Source: JAIRVZ01 sp031553755 (GTDB lineage: Bacteria > Bacteroidota > Bacteroidia > Bacteroidales > Azobacteroidaceae). Taken from it: a stretch of DNA of 64,000 nucleotides. Below are positions 26,355 through 36,700 of the stretch, piece by piece. A model generated the notes under the pieces. That model made no database searches, had not been told where the DNA came from, and saw nothing but the letters and a program-made list of their open reading frames with translations. The translations under genes and the position numbers were made by a program. Within the stretch, counting starts at the first letter, position 1; each line of letters begins with the position of its first letter. Where the stretch lies: assembly GCA_031553755.1 (NCBI GenBank), contig JAVBKZ010000068.1, positions 1-64,000 on the forward strand. The letters run 5' to 3'.

Positions 26355-27647
26355 ATGGAAATTCCGGAATTATATAAAATTTACGAAGAATACCCGGCAG
26401 TTACGACAGATACACGTAACTGTCGACCGTATTCTATTTTTTTTGCCTTAAAAGGAGAAAATTTTGATGGCAATACCTATATTCAACAAGCGCTCGATGC
26501 CGGATGTGTATATGCTGTGAGTGATAATCCCGATTTAAACCGAAACAATCCGAAAATTATCCATGTAACCGATACATTGGAAACATTACAAGAATTGGCG
26601 CGATATCACAGGAAAATGCTGCAAATTCCGGTTATTATGATAACAGGGACTAATGGAAAAACAACTACAAAAGAACTCGTAGCCTCTGTTTTAAGTAAGA
26701 AATACAATACCCTTTATACCCAAGGAAATCTCAATAATCATATAGGCGTTCCGCTCACATTGCTTCAACTCACTAACGGACATGAAATTGCCGTAATCGA
26801 GGCCGGCGCCAATCATCCGGGAGAAATAGCGATTCTGGCGGCTATCGCGGAACCTGATTACGGACTGATAACCAATGTGGGGAAAGCTCATCTTGAAGGT
26901 TTCGGTTCTTTCGAAAATGTGATTAAGACAAAATCCGAATTGTATGAATTTATAGATAAAACAAAAGGAAAAATATTTATCAATAAGGATAACCCGATTT
27001 TGGATAATGTTCCTTTTTCTTCCGGAAAAATTTATTACGGAACAACTTCCGATTCTTTTGTTTTTGGACAAATAATAGAAAATAAAACGCCTTTCCTGTG
27101 TTTTGAATGGAATTTCCAGGAACAAAAAAATGAAGTAAAAACAAAATTAATAGGTAATTATAATTTTGAAAACGCGTTAGCCGCTGTAGCTATCGGTTGT
27201 TATTTTGATATGCCGGCAACTGAAATTTGTAGCGCTCTAAACGATTATCAACCTCAGAACAATCGTTCGCAATTCAAAGAAACCGCAAACAACAAGTTGA
27301 TAATTGACGCCTATAACGCGAATCCGACAAGTATGTTGGCGGCTTTGGAAAATTTCGCGGCGATGAATGTATTTCCGAAAGCGGTTATTCTCGGAGATAT
27401 GAAAGAATTAGGGAAAGAAAGTGAATCGGAACACCGTAAAATCCTTGATTTTATAGATAAAAATCAATTTGGGAAAATTTTTCTATGTGGAGAGATATTT
27501 TCCGGTTTATCAGAAGGAAAAAACTTTTCATTTTCGGATGTAAATCAATTGACTGATTATCTTAAAAACGAAAGTTTGAAAGATTATTATGTTTTGATTA
27601 AAGGTTCGAGAGGAATTAAACTCGAAAAAACAATAGCATATTTGTGA
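26355..27647 (+). CDS. murF: UDP-MurNAc-tripeptide--D-Ala-D-Ala ligase
   Basis: Last cytoplasmic amino-acid ligase of peptidoglycan precursor synthesis. The 430-residue protein has the Mur order: N-terminal substrate domain with 'TDTRNCRPYSIFFALKGENFDGN', the ATP loop 'TGTNGKTTTK' (about 97-106), 'NNHIGVPLTLLQ' and 'EAGANHPGEIAILA' typical of MurF, and the C-terminal domain with 'DAYNANPTSMLAAL' and 'GDMKELGKESE'. Translationally coupled to the DedA gene through a GTGA overlap. Confidence 0.96.
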   Translation: MEIPELYKIYEEYPAVTTDTRNCRPYSIFFALKGENFDGNTYIQQALDAGCVYAVSDNPDLNRNNPKIIHVTDTLETLQELARYHRKMLQIPVIMITGTNGKTTTKELVASVLSKKYNTLYTQGNLNNHIGVPLTLLQLTNGHEIAVIEAGANHPGEIAILAAIAEPDYGLITNVGKAHLEGFGSFENVIKTKSELYEFIDKTKGKIFINKDNPILDNVPFSSGKIYYGTTSDSFVFGQIIENKTPFLCFEWNFQEQKNEVKTKLIGNYNFENALAAVAIGCYFDMPATEICSALNDYQPQNNRSQFKETANNKLIIDAYNANPTSMLAALENFAAMNVFPKAVILGDMKELGKESESEHRKILDFIDKNQFGKIFLCGEIFSGLSEGKNFSFSDVNQLTDYLKNESLKDYYVLIKGSRGIKLEKTIAYL

Positions 27648-28312
27648 TTTTAGATATTGCATTATTAGATTTTTTTAACCCTGCATTCTACCTTGATTAT
27701 GGAGGCTTATGGTTATTGCTTTTTATCGTTTTTGCCGAAACCGGATTAATGGTCGGTTTTTTTTTACCCGGAGACAGTTTGCTTTTCATTGCCGGAATTT
27801 ATAGTAATAAGCTTATTAATTCTCTGATATCCGCAGGATTGGGTTCTGATTTTTACAACCTGTTATTACTGATATTGTTAATTACAATTGCCGGAGTCTC
27901 CGGAAATATGTTTGGATATTGGTTCGGGAAAAAAAGCGGAAACTATCTGTTTCATAAAAAAGATACATTTTTATTCAAGAAAAAATACATCCTCGAAGCC
28001 AAAGAATTTTATGAAAAATATGGCGCTCAAACCATCGTAATCGCTCGTTTTTTACCTGTAATCCGCACATTTGCCCCGATTGTTGCCGGAGTTGTAGGAA
28101 TGGATAAAGCCAAATTTATGTACTACAATATTATTGGTTGTTTAGGATGGGTAACTTGCATGACGATGGCAGGGCATTACCTCGAGCGTTTCTTCTTACT
28201 TCAATATGATTTTGATATCAAAGAACATTTAGAAATCATTATTATAACACTCATTGTAGTGACTTCTATTCCATTTGTTTGGAAATATTGGAAGAATAGG
28301 CGGAAAAAATAA
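27644..28312 (+). CDS. DedA/VTT-family membrane protein
   Basis: Inner-membrane protein of 222 residues that starts at a GTG overlapping the murF stop (GTGA), which couples its translation to murF. It has the DedA/SNARE-associated pattern: 'FAETGLMVGFFLPGDSLLFIAG' (Glu and Pro-Gly-Asp motif), 'GVSGNMFGYWFGKKSG' and 'ARFLPVIRTFAPIVAGVVGMD' with the conserved Arg and Pro residues. Proteins of this family act as flippases or recyclers of polyprenyl phosphate or phospholipids. Coupling to murF fits a role in undecaprenyl-phosphate recycling, which is inference. Confidence 0.88.
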   Translation: MILDIALLDFFNPAFYLDYGGLWLLLFIVFAETGLMVGFFLPGDSLLFIAGIYSNKLINSLISAGLGSDFYNLLLLILLITIAGVSGNMFGYWFGKKSGNYLFHKKDTFLFKKKYILEAKEFYEKYGAQTIVIARFLPVIRTFAPIVAGVVGMDKAKFMYYNIIGCLGWVTCMTMAGHYLERFFLLQYDFDIKEHLEIIIITLIVVTSIPFVWKYWKNRRKK

Positions 28313-28320
28313 TATCTTTG
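28313..28320 (+). promoter_or_regulatory. Candidate -7 element of the FadL-type gene
   Basis: TATCTTTG directly after the DedA stop codon, with an ATTG 22 bp upstream; leader of about 80 nt with several CTAATTAG-like repeats. Confidence 0.45.
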
Positions 28321-28402
28321 CGGACCAATTAGTAAATTAGCAAATGTGTTGATTCGCTAATTGTTTAATCTGCTAATTAGCTAATTATTTAATTTATTTC
28401 TT

Positions 28403-29824
28403 ATGCTAAAATTTACAAAAAAAATTATTTTATCAGGAATTTCCTGTTGTTTTGTGGCAAGTGTTTTTGCCGGTGGATTATTGACAAATACGAATCAAAG
28501 TGTTCATTTTTTACGTAATCCGGCGAGAGACGCTTCAACCGAAATTGACGCGGCTTACACCAATCCGGCCGGACTTTCGAAACTTTCCACCGATGGATTT
28601 CATTTTGCGTTCTCCAATCAAAGCGCGTTCCAAACAAGAACGATAACTTCAACTTCTCCCATTTTCATGATGAATGGAGGAGTAGATACGAAAACCTTCG
28701 AGGGTACAGCGTCGGCTCCTCTTATTCCCAGTTTACAGGCAGCTTATAAAAAAGGGAAATGGGTTCTTTCGGGAGATCTCGCTGTTTCAGGTGGAGGAGG
28801 AAAAGCTACTTTTGACCAAGGTCTTCCTTCGTTTGAGGTGATTGCAGGTTCAAGTGTTGGAGTTATTAACGCGACAACTCCTATGACAAACCTAAAAGCA
28901 AACCAATATACCGTTCAACAACATATGGAAGGTTCCAGTTTTATTTATGGAGCTCAATTGGGAGGTACATACGAAATTAATAAAATGTTTTCTGCTTATG
29001 CCGGATTCAGATTGAATGTTGTAAACAACAAATATGAAGGATATATGAGAGAATTGAAAATGAATCTCACACCGTCATCTTCTCCGGAATATTCTCCACA
29101 AATGAATTATGCAAAGGCGATTTTGGATGCGGCGGCCAATAATACCAACCTTCCTGCCGCACAAAGAGGAATGATAGGGATTATGGCGAAGGCTTCTACT
29201 GATGAAGGCGCTATACTCGAATCAAGCCAGTCAGGGTGGGGCGTCTGTCCGGTAATTGGTTTTAATTTTAATTATCTAGATCGTTTGAATATTGGTATGA
29301 AATACGAATTCAGAACCCCATTGAATGTTGAAAACGACACAGATAAAGATGATACAGGCATGTTTGCCAATGGAGTGAACACACCGCATGACATACCGGC
29401 ATATTTCGCTGTTGGAGCATCTTATAAAATTATTCCGAATCTGAATGTAAATATTGGTTATCATCATTTTTTTGATTCTGATGCGAAAATGCAGAATGAT
29501 AAACAAAAAGACGCGGGTTCTACTAATGAGTATCTCGCGGGGATAGAATATCAAATCAATAAAATGTTTTTGATAAGTGCCGGAGGACAAATAACAGATT
29601 ATGGAGTCGGAAATACTTACCAAAAAGATTTAAGTTTTGCCTGTGATTCCTATTCTTTAGGTTTTGGAGGAGCTGTAAACCTATCCTCGACGGTTAGACT
29701 AAATTTGGGCTATTTTTGGACGACTTATTCTGATTATACCAAAGAACCGGGAGAAGGAACTTCAAAAGACGTTTTCTCCCGTACCAACAAAGTGTTTGGA
29801 GTTGGAGTAGATTTCAGGTTTTAA
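28403..29824 (+). CDS. OmpP1/FadL/TodX-family outer-membrane transporter
   Basis: Outer-membrane beta-barrel of 473 residues for uptake of long-chain or aromatic hydrophobic substrates. A signal peptide ends at SVFAG, so the mature N-terminus 'GGLLTNTNQSVHFLRNPARDAS' begins with the hatch domain, where 'AYTNPAGLSKLS' is the family NPA box. The rest alternates short strands and ends 'VFGVGVDFRF' with the C-terminal Phe favoured by barrel assembly. Single gene, closed by a strong terminator. The substrate cannot be predicted. Confidence 0.9.
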   Translation: MLKFTKKIILSGISCCFVASVFAGGLLTNTNQSVHFLRNPARDASTEIDAAYTNPAGLSKLSTDGFHFAFSNQSAFQTRTITSTSPIFMMNGGVDTKTFEGTASAPLIPSLQAAYKKGKWVLSGDLAVSGGGGKATFDQGLPSFEVIAGSSVGVINATTPMTNLKANQYTVQQHMEGSSFIYGAQLGGTYEINKMFSAYAGFRLNVVNNKYEGYMRELKMNLTPSSSPEYSPQMNYAKAILDAAANNTNLPAAQRGMIGIMAKASTDEGAILESSQSGWGVCPVIGFNFNYLDRLNIGMKYEFRTPLNVENDTDKDDTGMFANGVNTPHDIPAYFAVGASYKIIPNLNVNIGYHHFFDSDAKMQNDKQKDAGSTNEYLAGIEYQINKMFLISAGGQITDYGVGNTYQKDLSFACDSYSLGFGGAVNLSSTVRLNLGYFWTTYSDYTKEPGEGTSKDVFSRTNKVFGVGVDFRF

Positions 29825-29841
29825 TCAGGGAAATTTTATAG

Positions 29842-29887
29842 AAGAGGCTGTCTGATAATACTTTTTATACAGCCTCTTCTTTTTTAG
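29842..29887 (+). terminator. Terminator after the FadL-type gene
   Basis: AAGAGGCTGT (29842-29851) pairs with ACAGCCTCTT (29869-29878) and a T-rich tail follows. Confidence 0.85.
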
Positions 29888-29992
29888 TTTGTATCGGTAC
29901 ATCCACTTCCGAATTTTGTGTAAATAAAAAATCGAATATAATTGATTTTTAGTTGATTTTCGAAAAAAATCAATTGCATTTGATTTTTTGGA

Positions 29993-30000
29993 TATATTTG
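29993..30000 (+). promoter_or_regulatory. Candidate -7 element of the AAA ATPase gene
   Basis: TATATTTG 25 bp before the start codon. Upstream are clustered TTGATTTT/AAATCAA motifs that also precede the ATPase remnant at 39918. Confidence 0.5.
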
Positions 30001-30025
30001 CAAATAAATTCAAATCTAACAGAAT

Positions 30026-31288
30026 ATGTTGAGTTCTATTGAAAAATATAATTTTTGGAACCAAAATCAACCTGATACAGGGTTTGAGCGCACGTTTTAT
30101 AGTGATAAAATCTTCCGTTACACAGGAAATAACCTGGTAAAAGTATTGGTCGGACAGCGACGTGCTGGAAAGAGCTATATTTTGAGGCAAATAGCGAAAC
30201 GATTTATTGCACAGGGTGTTTCTCCGAATAATATTTTGTATATCAATAGGGAATTTATGGAATTTAATTTCCTGAATGATGACAAGTCTTTGGAAGAACT
30301 TTTTCATCTGTACAAGTCCACCTTTCAACCTCAAGGAAAGGTATATCTTTTTATTGATGAAATTCAAAATATTGAGGGTTGGGAGCGTTTTGTAAACTCT
30401 CACTCACAGGATTTTGTTGAAGAATGTGAGTTGTTCATTACAGGTTCCAATTCTCAACTCTTATCCGGTGAGTTGGCTACGCTGCTGTCGGGGCGTTATG
30501 TCGAGTTTCTTATACTTCCGTTCGGATACATAGAATATATCGCACTTCACTCTCTTCCCCAAACGGGTCAAACTTATGAAACATATCTTAAAGGTGGCGG
30601 ATTACCTGAACTTTTTCGCCTACCTGATGAAGAAACCCGCTATAATTACGTATCAGCCGTAAAAGATACTGTTCTGTTGAGGGATATTGTTTTGCGTCAT
30701 AAAATAAAGGAGGTTAAATTGCTGGAGGATATTTTCGTTTATTTGGCAAACAATCTTTCCAACTTCTGCTCGGTTCCGAATGTGGTTAACTATTTCAAAT
30801 CAAAAAATCGAAAGACCAACTACGAAACAGTATCTTCCTATGTTTCTTATATTGAAGACAGCTTTTTGATTTATAAATCGGAACGATACAATATTAAAGG
30901 GAAAGAGACATTGGCAGGGAACTGTAAATACTATCTCAACGATTTATCTTTCAAAAATTATTTGTATCCCGGTTTTATCCATGGAGTAGGTTATCTGCTC
31001 GAAAATGCGGTTTATCTCGAATTGTTACGCTATGGATATAAAGTTTATACAGGAAATATCAAAGATAAAGAAGTTGATTTTGTTGCCATAAAAGGCGAGA
31101 AAAAGATTTATCTGCAATGTGCATATCTTCTGACCGACGAACAAACCGTGGAACGAGAATATTCGGCATTGCAAAATATTCCCGACAATTATTCAAAATA
31201 TGTAGTGTCTTTAGACCCTCTTACATTACCTTCAAACAATGGGATACAACATATACAAGCTTGGAAATTGTCGGAAATATTAAATTAA
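30026..31288 (+). CDS. AAA_14/DUF4143-type ATPase
   Basis: A 420-residue P-loop protein of the family with an N-terminal AAA_14 domain and a C-terminal DUF4143 nuclease-like domain. It shows Walker A 'VGQRRAGKSYILRQ' (about 46-59), Walker B 'YLFIDEIQNIEGWERF', sensor region 'ITGSNSQLLSGELATLLSGRYVEF' and a C-terminal PD-(D/E)XK-like stretch 'TGNIKDKEVDFVAIKGEKKIYLQCAY'. Such genes are abundant, mobile and of poorly known function in gut Bacteroidota. It stands alone, with the AT-rich leader typical of the group. Confidence 0.88.
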   Translation: MLSSIEKYNFWNQNQPDTGFERTFYSDKIFRYTGNNLVKVLVGQRRAGKSYILRQIAKRFIAQGVSPNNILYINREFMEFNFLNDDKSLEELFHLYKSTFQPQGKVYLFIDEIQNIEGWERFVNSHSQDFVEECELFITGSNSQLLSGELATLLSGRYVEFLILPFGYIEYIALHSLPQTGQTYETYLKGGGLPELFRLPDEETRYNYVSAVKDTVLLRDIVLRHKIKEVKLLEDIFVYLANNLSNFCSVPNVVNYFKSKNRKTNYETVSSYVSYIEDSFLIYKSERYNIKGKETLAGNCKYYLNDLSFKNYLYPGFIHGVGYLLENAVYLELLRYGYKVYTGNIKDKEVDFVAIKGEKKIYLQCAYLLTDEQTVEREYSALQNIPDNYSKYVVSLDPLTLPSNNGIQHIQAWKLSEILN

Positions 31289-31348
31289 GCCAACCGAATA
31301 TTTGAAGACAAAAAGGAAAGCGACAAGGGTGTAATTTATACAAATTGT

Positions 31349-33121
31349 TCATTTCTGTTTAACATTGACAATAATATCCAAAACCATTTGTTTCAATTCT
31401 TCAATAAAAACTTTGGCTTCGTATTCTCCTTTTTCGATTTGACGTAGTTTTTTTTCCCAGATACCCGTCAGTTCGGCCGATTTCAACAGTTCGGATTGTA
31501 TGGTTTGAATAAGTTCAATTCCGGTTGAAGTTGCAAAAAGGTTTTTCTTTTCTTTCCTGATATAATTTCGTTTGAAAAGGGTTTCAATAATCGCGGCGCG
31601 TGTTGATGGCCGACCGATTCCATTTTCTTTCAAAGCGTCTCTTAATTCTTCATTATCAACCAATTTTCCCGCGGTCTCCATTGCCCGAAGCAAAGTAGCT
31701 TCGGTATAATATTTCGGAGGTTGCGTCATTTTTTCGGTTAATGATGGTTCGTGCGGGCCGCTTTCTCCTTTTTCAAACAAGGGAAGAGTTTTTTCTTCAT
31801 CGTCTTTTTCTTCATCACTTTCCTCTTTTTCTTTCATAAAAACCGCACGCCATCCCGGATCAAGGATTTGTTTTCCGGTAACTTTAAATTCGATTCCGGC
31901 GGTTTCGCCCAAAACCGTAGTAGTAGAAATCTTGCAATTCGGATAAAAAGCGGCGATAAAACGGCGGGCAATCAAATCGAAAAGCTTTTGTTCTTGCGGC
32001 GAAAGATTGACCGGATGTACTCCTGTAGGAATAATCGCGTGGTGATCGGTTACTTTCGAATTGTCAAAAACCTTTTTTGTTTTCGGAATTTTTGTTTGCG
32101 ACAAGGGAGATGTAAGATTTTCATAATCACGTAATCCTTTCAGAATATTGGGTACTTTAGGATACATGTCATCGCTCAAAAAAGTAGTGTCCACACGGGG
32201 GTAAGTCGTGATTTTCTTCTCATATAGCGATTGTATCAATTTGAGCGTTTCGTCGGCCGAATATCCGAATTTTTTATTGCATTCTACTTGTAACGAAGTC
32301 AAATCGAACAAACGAAGCGGAAATTCTTCTCCTTTTTTTGTCGCGATATCGGTAATAACAAATGGGGCATCTTTAATTTTTTCGAGAAAAGCTTCCGCTT
32401 TTTCCTTTTCATCTTTTTCAAATCTTCCTTTTGTAACCGAAAAAACTGTATCCCTGTAAATTGTTTTCAATTCCCAATAAGGCTCCGGTTTGAAATTTTC
32501 GATTTCCAAATGGCGATTTACAACCAAAGCGAGGGTAGGAGTTTGAACACGTCCGATAGAAAGAACCTGTTTATTTTGTCCGTATCTAACTGTGTATAAA
32601 CGAGTAGCATTCATTCCTAACAGCCAGTCTCCGATAGCGCGTGAAAGTCCGGCTTCATATAACTTGTTAAAATCCGTCTCATGATGAAGTTTTTGAAAAC
32701 CTTCCCGGATCGCTTCTTCCGTAAGCGAAGAAATCCACAGTCTGTAAACCGGACATTTACATCCGGCTTTCTGCATCACCCAGCGTTGAATCAATTCTCC
32801 TTCTTGTCCGGCATCACCACAATTGATTACGGCTTCAGCGTTTGTAATCAACTCTTCTATAACTTTGAATTGCTTTTCAATTCCTTCATTTTCAATCAAC
32901 TTGATTCCAAATCGAGGAGGAATCATCGGTAAATCGGCCAAAGACCAACGTTTCCATTGCGGATAATATTCATGCGGCTCTTTGAGCGAACACAAATGTC
33001 CGAATGTCCAAGTCACCTGATATCCGTTTCCTTCTATATATCCGTTTTTTTTATTTTTCGCTCCAAGTATTGCCGCTATTTCTCGTGCCACACTCGGTTT
33101 TTCAGCTATGCAAACTTTCAT
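31349..33121 (-). CDS. topB: DNA topoisomerase III
   Basis: Type IA topoisomerase that decatenates DNA. The 590-residue protein starts with the Toprim domain (MKVCIAEKPSVAREIA), has 'GDAGQEGELIQRW' as acidic metal site, 'SIGRVQTPTLALVV' and the active Tyr in 'ITTYPRVDTTFLSDD', then 'DHHAIIPTG'. It is shorter than many TopB proteins because it has no C-terminal zinc-ribbon tail. TATTTTTG at 33195-33188 (minus) is a possible promoter core. Bacteroidota often carry several TopB copies, some on mobile elements; no mobility genes are seen here. Confidence 0.93.
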   Translation of the reverse strand: MKVCIAEKPSVAREIAAILGAKNKKNGYIEGNGYQVTWTFGHLCSLKEPHEYYPQWKRWSLADLPMIPPRFGIKLIENEGIEKQFKVIEELITNAEAVINCGDAGQEGELIQRWVMQKAGCKCPVYRLWISSLTEEAIREGFQKLHHETDFNKLYEAGLSRAIGDWLLGMNATRLYTVRYGQNKQVLSIGRVQTPTLALVVNRHLEIENFKPEPYWELKTIYRDTVFSVTKGRFEKDEKEKAEAFLEKIKDAPFVITDIATKKGEEFPLRLFDLTSLQVECNKKFGYSADETLKLIQSLYEKKITTYPRVDTTFLSDDMYPKVPNILKGLRDYENLTSPLSQTKIPKTKKVFDNSKVTDHHAIIPTGVHPVNLSPQEQKLFDLIARRFIAAFYPNCKISTTTVLGETAGIEFKVTGKQILDPGWRAVFMKEKEESDEEKDDEEKTLPLFEKGESGPHEPSLTEKMTQPPKYYTEATLLRAMETAGKLVDNEELRDALKENGIGRPSTRAAIIETLFKRNYIRKEKKNLFATSTGIELIQTIQSELLKSAELTGIWEKKLRQIEKGEYEAKVFIEELKQMVLDIIVNVKQK

Positions 33122-33250
33122 TATTTTCTTTCAAAGTTCCTAATGAACTCTTTAGGGAGATAAAGAGTTTTCCTATTTTTCAGTATGCAAAAATAGACAA
33201 AAGAATAATATTGAGGGATACTTTTTGAAACTCAATTTGTTTCGATTTTT

Positions 33251-33352
33251 TTCAAACACGGAGAGAAAGGGGTTTATTTCAAAGAGTATTTCAACACTTG
33301 ATGCCAAAATTTACTCTGTGAATAATTTCCCTGTGTGACTTTGTGTCTAAAA
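33251..33352. repeat. Copy of the CACGGAG intergenic repeat family
   Basis: Reads CACGGAGAGAAAGGGGTTTA, then TTTACTCTGTGAATAA and GTGTGACTTTGTGTC, a decayed member of the family at 39685 and 50872. It lies in the 614-bp gap between divergent topB and the macroglobulin gene, whose other content is AT-rich sequence and the frame at 33365. Confidence 0.5.
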
Positions 33353-33364
33353 TCTATTTCTTTT

Positions 33365-33496
33365 AGTCTCATTGCCGAGGCAGAAAAATTTCGAAAAAAG
33401 GGAGATTATAAAGTTGTTTACAGAATTACATTTATTGCAGGCTTTTTCTGTTATGCATTTTTAGAACGTGCGATAGCATATTTTGTGAAGTTTTAA
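33365..33496 (+). pseudogene. Possible 3' gene remnant with a membrane helix
   Basis: An open frame without a start codon encodes 43 residues, 'EAEKFRKKGDYKVVYR' followed by a hydrophobic helix and a short basic end before TAA. The pattern (charged repeat-like helix, then a membrane span) is unlike random AT-rich intergenic DNA and resembles the C-terminal part of small two-span membrane proteins. No family is assigned; it may be chance. Confidence 0.25.
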
Positions 33497-33735
33497 AATT
33501 CCTTAGATTGGTTTCTTCAACTTAAATCTCCTTCATTAACAGTTAAATTTGTCTGAATTTCTATATTTCAAACTTATTGTTTGTTTTCTTGTTTTTATTA
33601 TTAGTAATTTTAGCCATTTAAAATTAAAACATAAATAAATTTTAATACAGAGATAAAGATTCCGTGCGTTTATCAATATTTTTGGTATTTTCCTTTCTCT
33701 GTTGAAAAAATGAATTACAAGAAAATAATGCAAAT

Positions 33736-36700
33736 ATGAAAACGAAATTATTTTACTTAATTTTTTGTCTTGTTTTGACTACAATAGGAAGTATATTTTT
33801 TGCTCAGAATATAAAAGAATTACCTCCGGTTAATGCCACTTTGTCTGGTTATGCCGAATTGTGGAAAAATGTAGAACGTGATGAAAAGGCAGCTCTTCCT
33901 CAATCGGCATTGGAAAACATCAACGCTATTTACGAAAAAGCATTAAAGGAAAAAAATAGTCCTCAATTGATTAAATCATTGATTTATAAGATGAAAATGA
34001 AATTAGAAATAAACAATGATGATTTTCCTCAATTGATAAAAGAAATCGAAATTTATACCGGAAAAGATACTGATGTGGTAGAACGAAGTGTCCTCCATTC
34101 GATTTTAGCAAATTTATATTCTCAATATTACCGCTCGAATAGTTATACGATTAATGAAAGGACAGCCATTGCCGGACCTGCTACGGAAGATATCAGGGAA
34201 TGGCCGGGAAATATCTTTATGGAAAAAATAGTTGAGCATGCTCAATTATCTATTCAAGCGGGAAAAGAACTACAGGCAACTAAAGTTTCTCAATACGCGG
34301 ATATTTTGAATATGGGAAATTCTTCTCAGAATTTGCGTCCGACAATGTATGATTTCCTAATCAACCAGGCAATTAATTTATTCGCGGTTTTAAGTACGAA
34401 TTACAACCAAACAACGAATAATTTTTTCCAGCAAACTAAGCTTGAAGACACTAAATATTTTGCGCCTGTTCTCGATTTCATCGATACCGAAATTTTTGTA
34501 CAAAAGTGTGATTTTGTTTCTCTTACCTTGCAATTTTATCAAAAGTTACTTGCCTTTCATTATATAGAAAATAACAAAGAAGCTTTGGTTTTGACAGACT
34601 TAGACAGATTGAATTATGTTCATAACAACATCAATTCGGTTCAAGCGAAAACCGCTTATATCAAAGCGTTAGAGGAATTAAGCCGGCAATATGAAGATTA
34701 TGGTTTTTGCGTTGAAATACTTTTTAAACAAGCCAATTATTATATACAATTAGAACCGGAAACAATTAATTCGGAAAAACAGTTGGATGTCGAAAAAGAA
34801 ATGAACGGGATGCGATATGAGAATTACCAAAAAGCTTATGAAATTTGTTCAGACGGAATCAATCGTTATCCTAACTACGAAAGAATCAATTTGTTGAAAA
34901 ATTTAAAGAACGATTTGACTTCAAGTTATGCCAACGTTCAAGCTCCGAATACGGTTTATCCCGAAAAAGAATTAGAATTGAAAATCAGGTATAGAAATGT
35001 AAATAAACTTGGAATCAATATTTATAAAATAAGTTCGCCTGTTACCGAATATCGAGATAATTGGTCGAGAAATGGTTTGTATAAAAAATCAGGGTCTTTA
35101 ATAGAAAAAAAGGAAATAAGTCTTACCAATACGCACCCTTATCAGGATTACGATACGATTATAAAAATTCCGGTAAAATCGTTGGGATGTTATGAATACG
35201 TGGTGTATATGGAAAACGAATCGCAAAACGTTGCGAATCAGCAATTTTCGGTAAGCAAATTGGCAGCGATTTCCAGAACGATGGATTCCGGGCGCGAATT
35301 TTTAGTCGTTGACCGTATTTCGGGAAAACCCATTCCAGGAGCCAAAGTTAATTTTTATAAGCAAGTAAAAAACAATATTCAACCATCTTCATCAGTTATA
35401 ACCAACAAATCGGGATTGGCTTTAGGTAACGCGGATAATAGTATTTCATTCTACAATATAACTTTGGGCGAAGATTCGTTTTCGATTTTATCACCTGTTC
35501 CATGGAGTTCTACATATCAAGAACCCAATATGTCTATCGATCAATTGTATTTATTTACGGATAGAAATATTTATCGTCCGGGACAAACGGTTTTTCTCAA
35601 AGGAATTGCCGGAAAATTAAGCCAGAATGAACAAAAAATAATTGCAGGAAAATCATTCCAATTAACTCTTCGCGATGCTAATTATAAAGAATTAGTAACA
35701 AAAACATTCAGGACCAATGAATTCGGATCTTTTAGCGGAGAATTTGTATTACCTCAAAATGTGTTAAATGGAATATTTTCCATTTCATCGAATGAAACTT
35801 TTGATGTTTGTTCTTTCAGGGTCGAAGAATATAAACGACCAACTTTTGATATCCGGTTTTTACCTGATTCTGGAACTTATAATTTCGGAGATAAAGTTAC
35901 TGTTAAAGGAATTGTCAAGACTTTTTCGGGTGTGAGTTTGCAAAACGCGGAAGTGCGTTACCGGGTAATACAACGTCCGCATTGGTTTTCTTATGTTATG
36001 AGAAATACAAACCAAATCGCGGAAGGCGTTGCCGTTACAAAAGACAACGGGAGTTTTGAAGTTTCGTTTGAAGCCGAAAGGTTAGTTAATGACAGAACCC
36101 GGAAAAATGTATTTTATATCTACGAAATAGAAGCGTCTGTAACTGATACGAACGGAGAAACCCAAACCTCACGTACAAACATATCTATTGGAGATAAATC
36201 GATGTTTTTGGTAATTGATGGCATTGAAGATCGTGTAAACAAAGATGATTCTTTGAAAATGGTAATCAAAGCTTTGAATCTTTCGAATAATCCGGTTGAA
36301 ACGGAAGGTACTTATGAAATATACAAATTGAAAAGTGACGGAAAATTAACTTTGGAAGAAAAAGAAGACACTTGGACGATAGACAAAGAAGTCGTTTCCG
36401 GGAATTTTTCATCATGGAAAGATTTAGATATAAACACTTTGAAAAATATAGAATCCGGGAAATACAGGATTATTGTCAAAGCAAAAGACAATAAAGACCG
36501 GGAAATAACTTCCGAAAAAGATTTTATTTTATCTTCAGTTAGCGACAAACGTCCTCCTGCGCCGGTTTATGAATGGTTACTCACTCCAAAAACAACTTGT
36601 TCGGTAGGCGAAAAAGCGGAAATTATTTATGGTTCTTCCGCTCAAAATGTGTATGTTTTGTATGATATTTTCAAAAATGGAAAGAAACTTTCGAGTTCAC

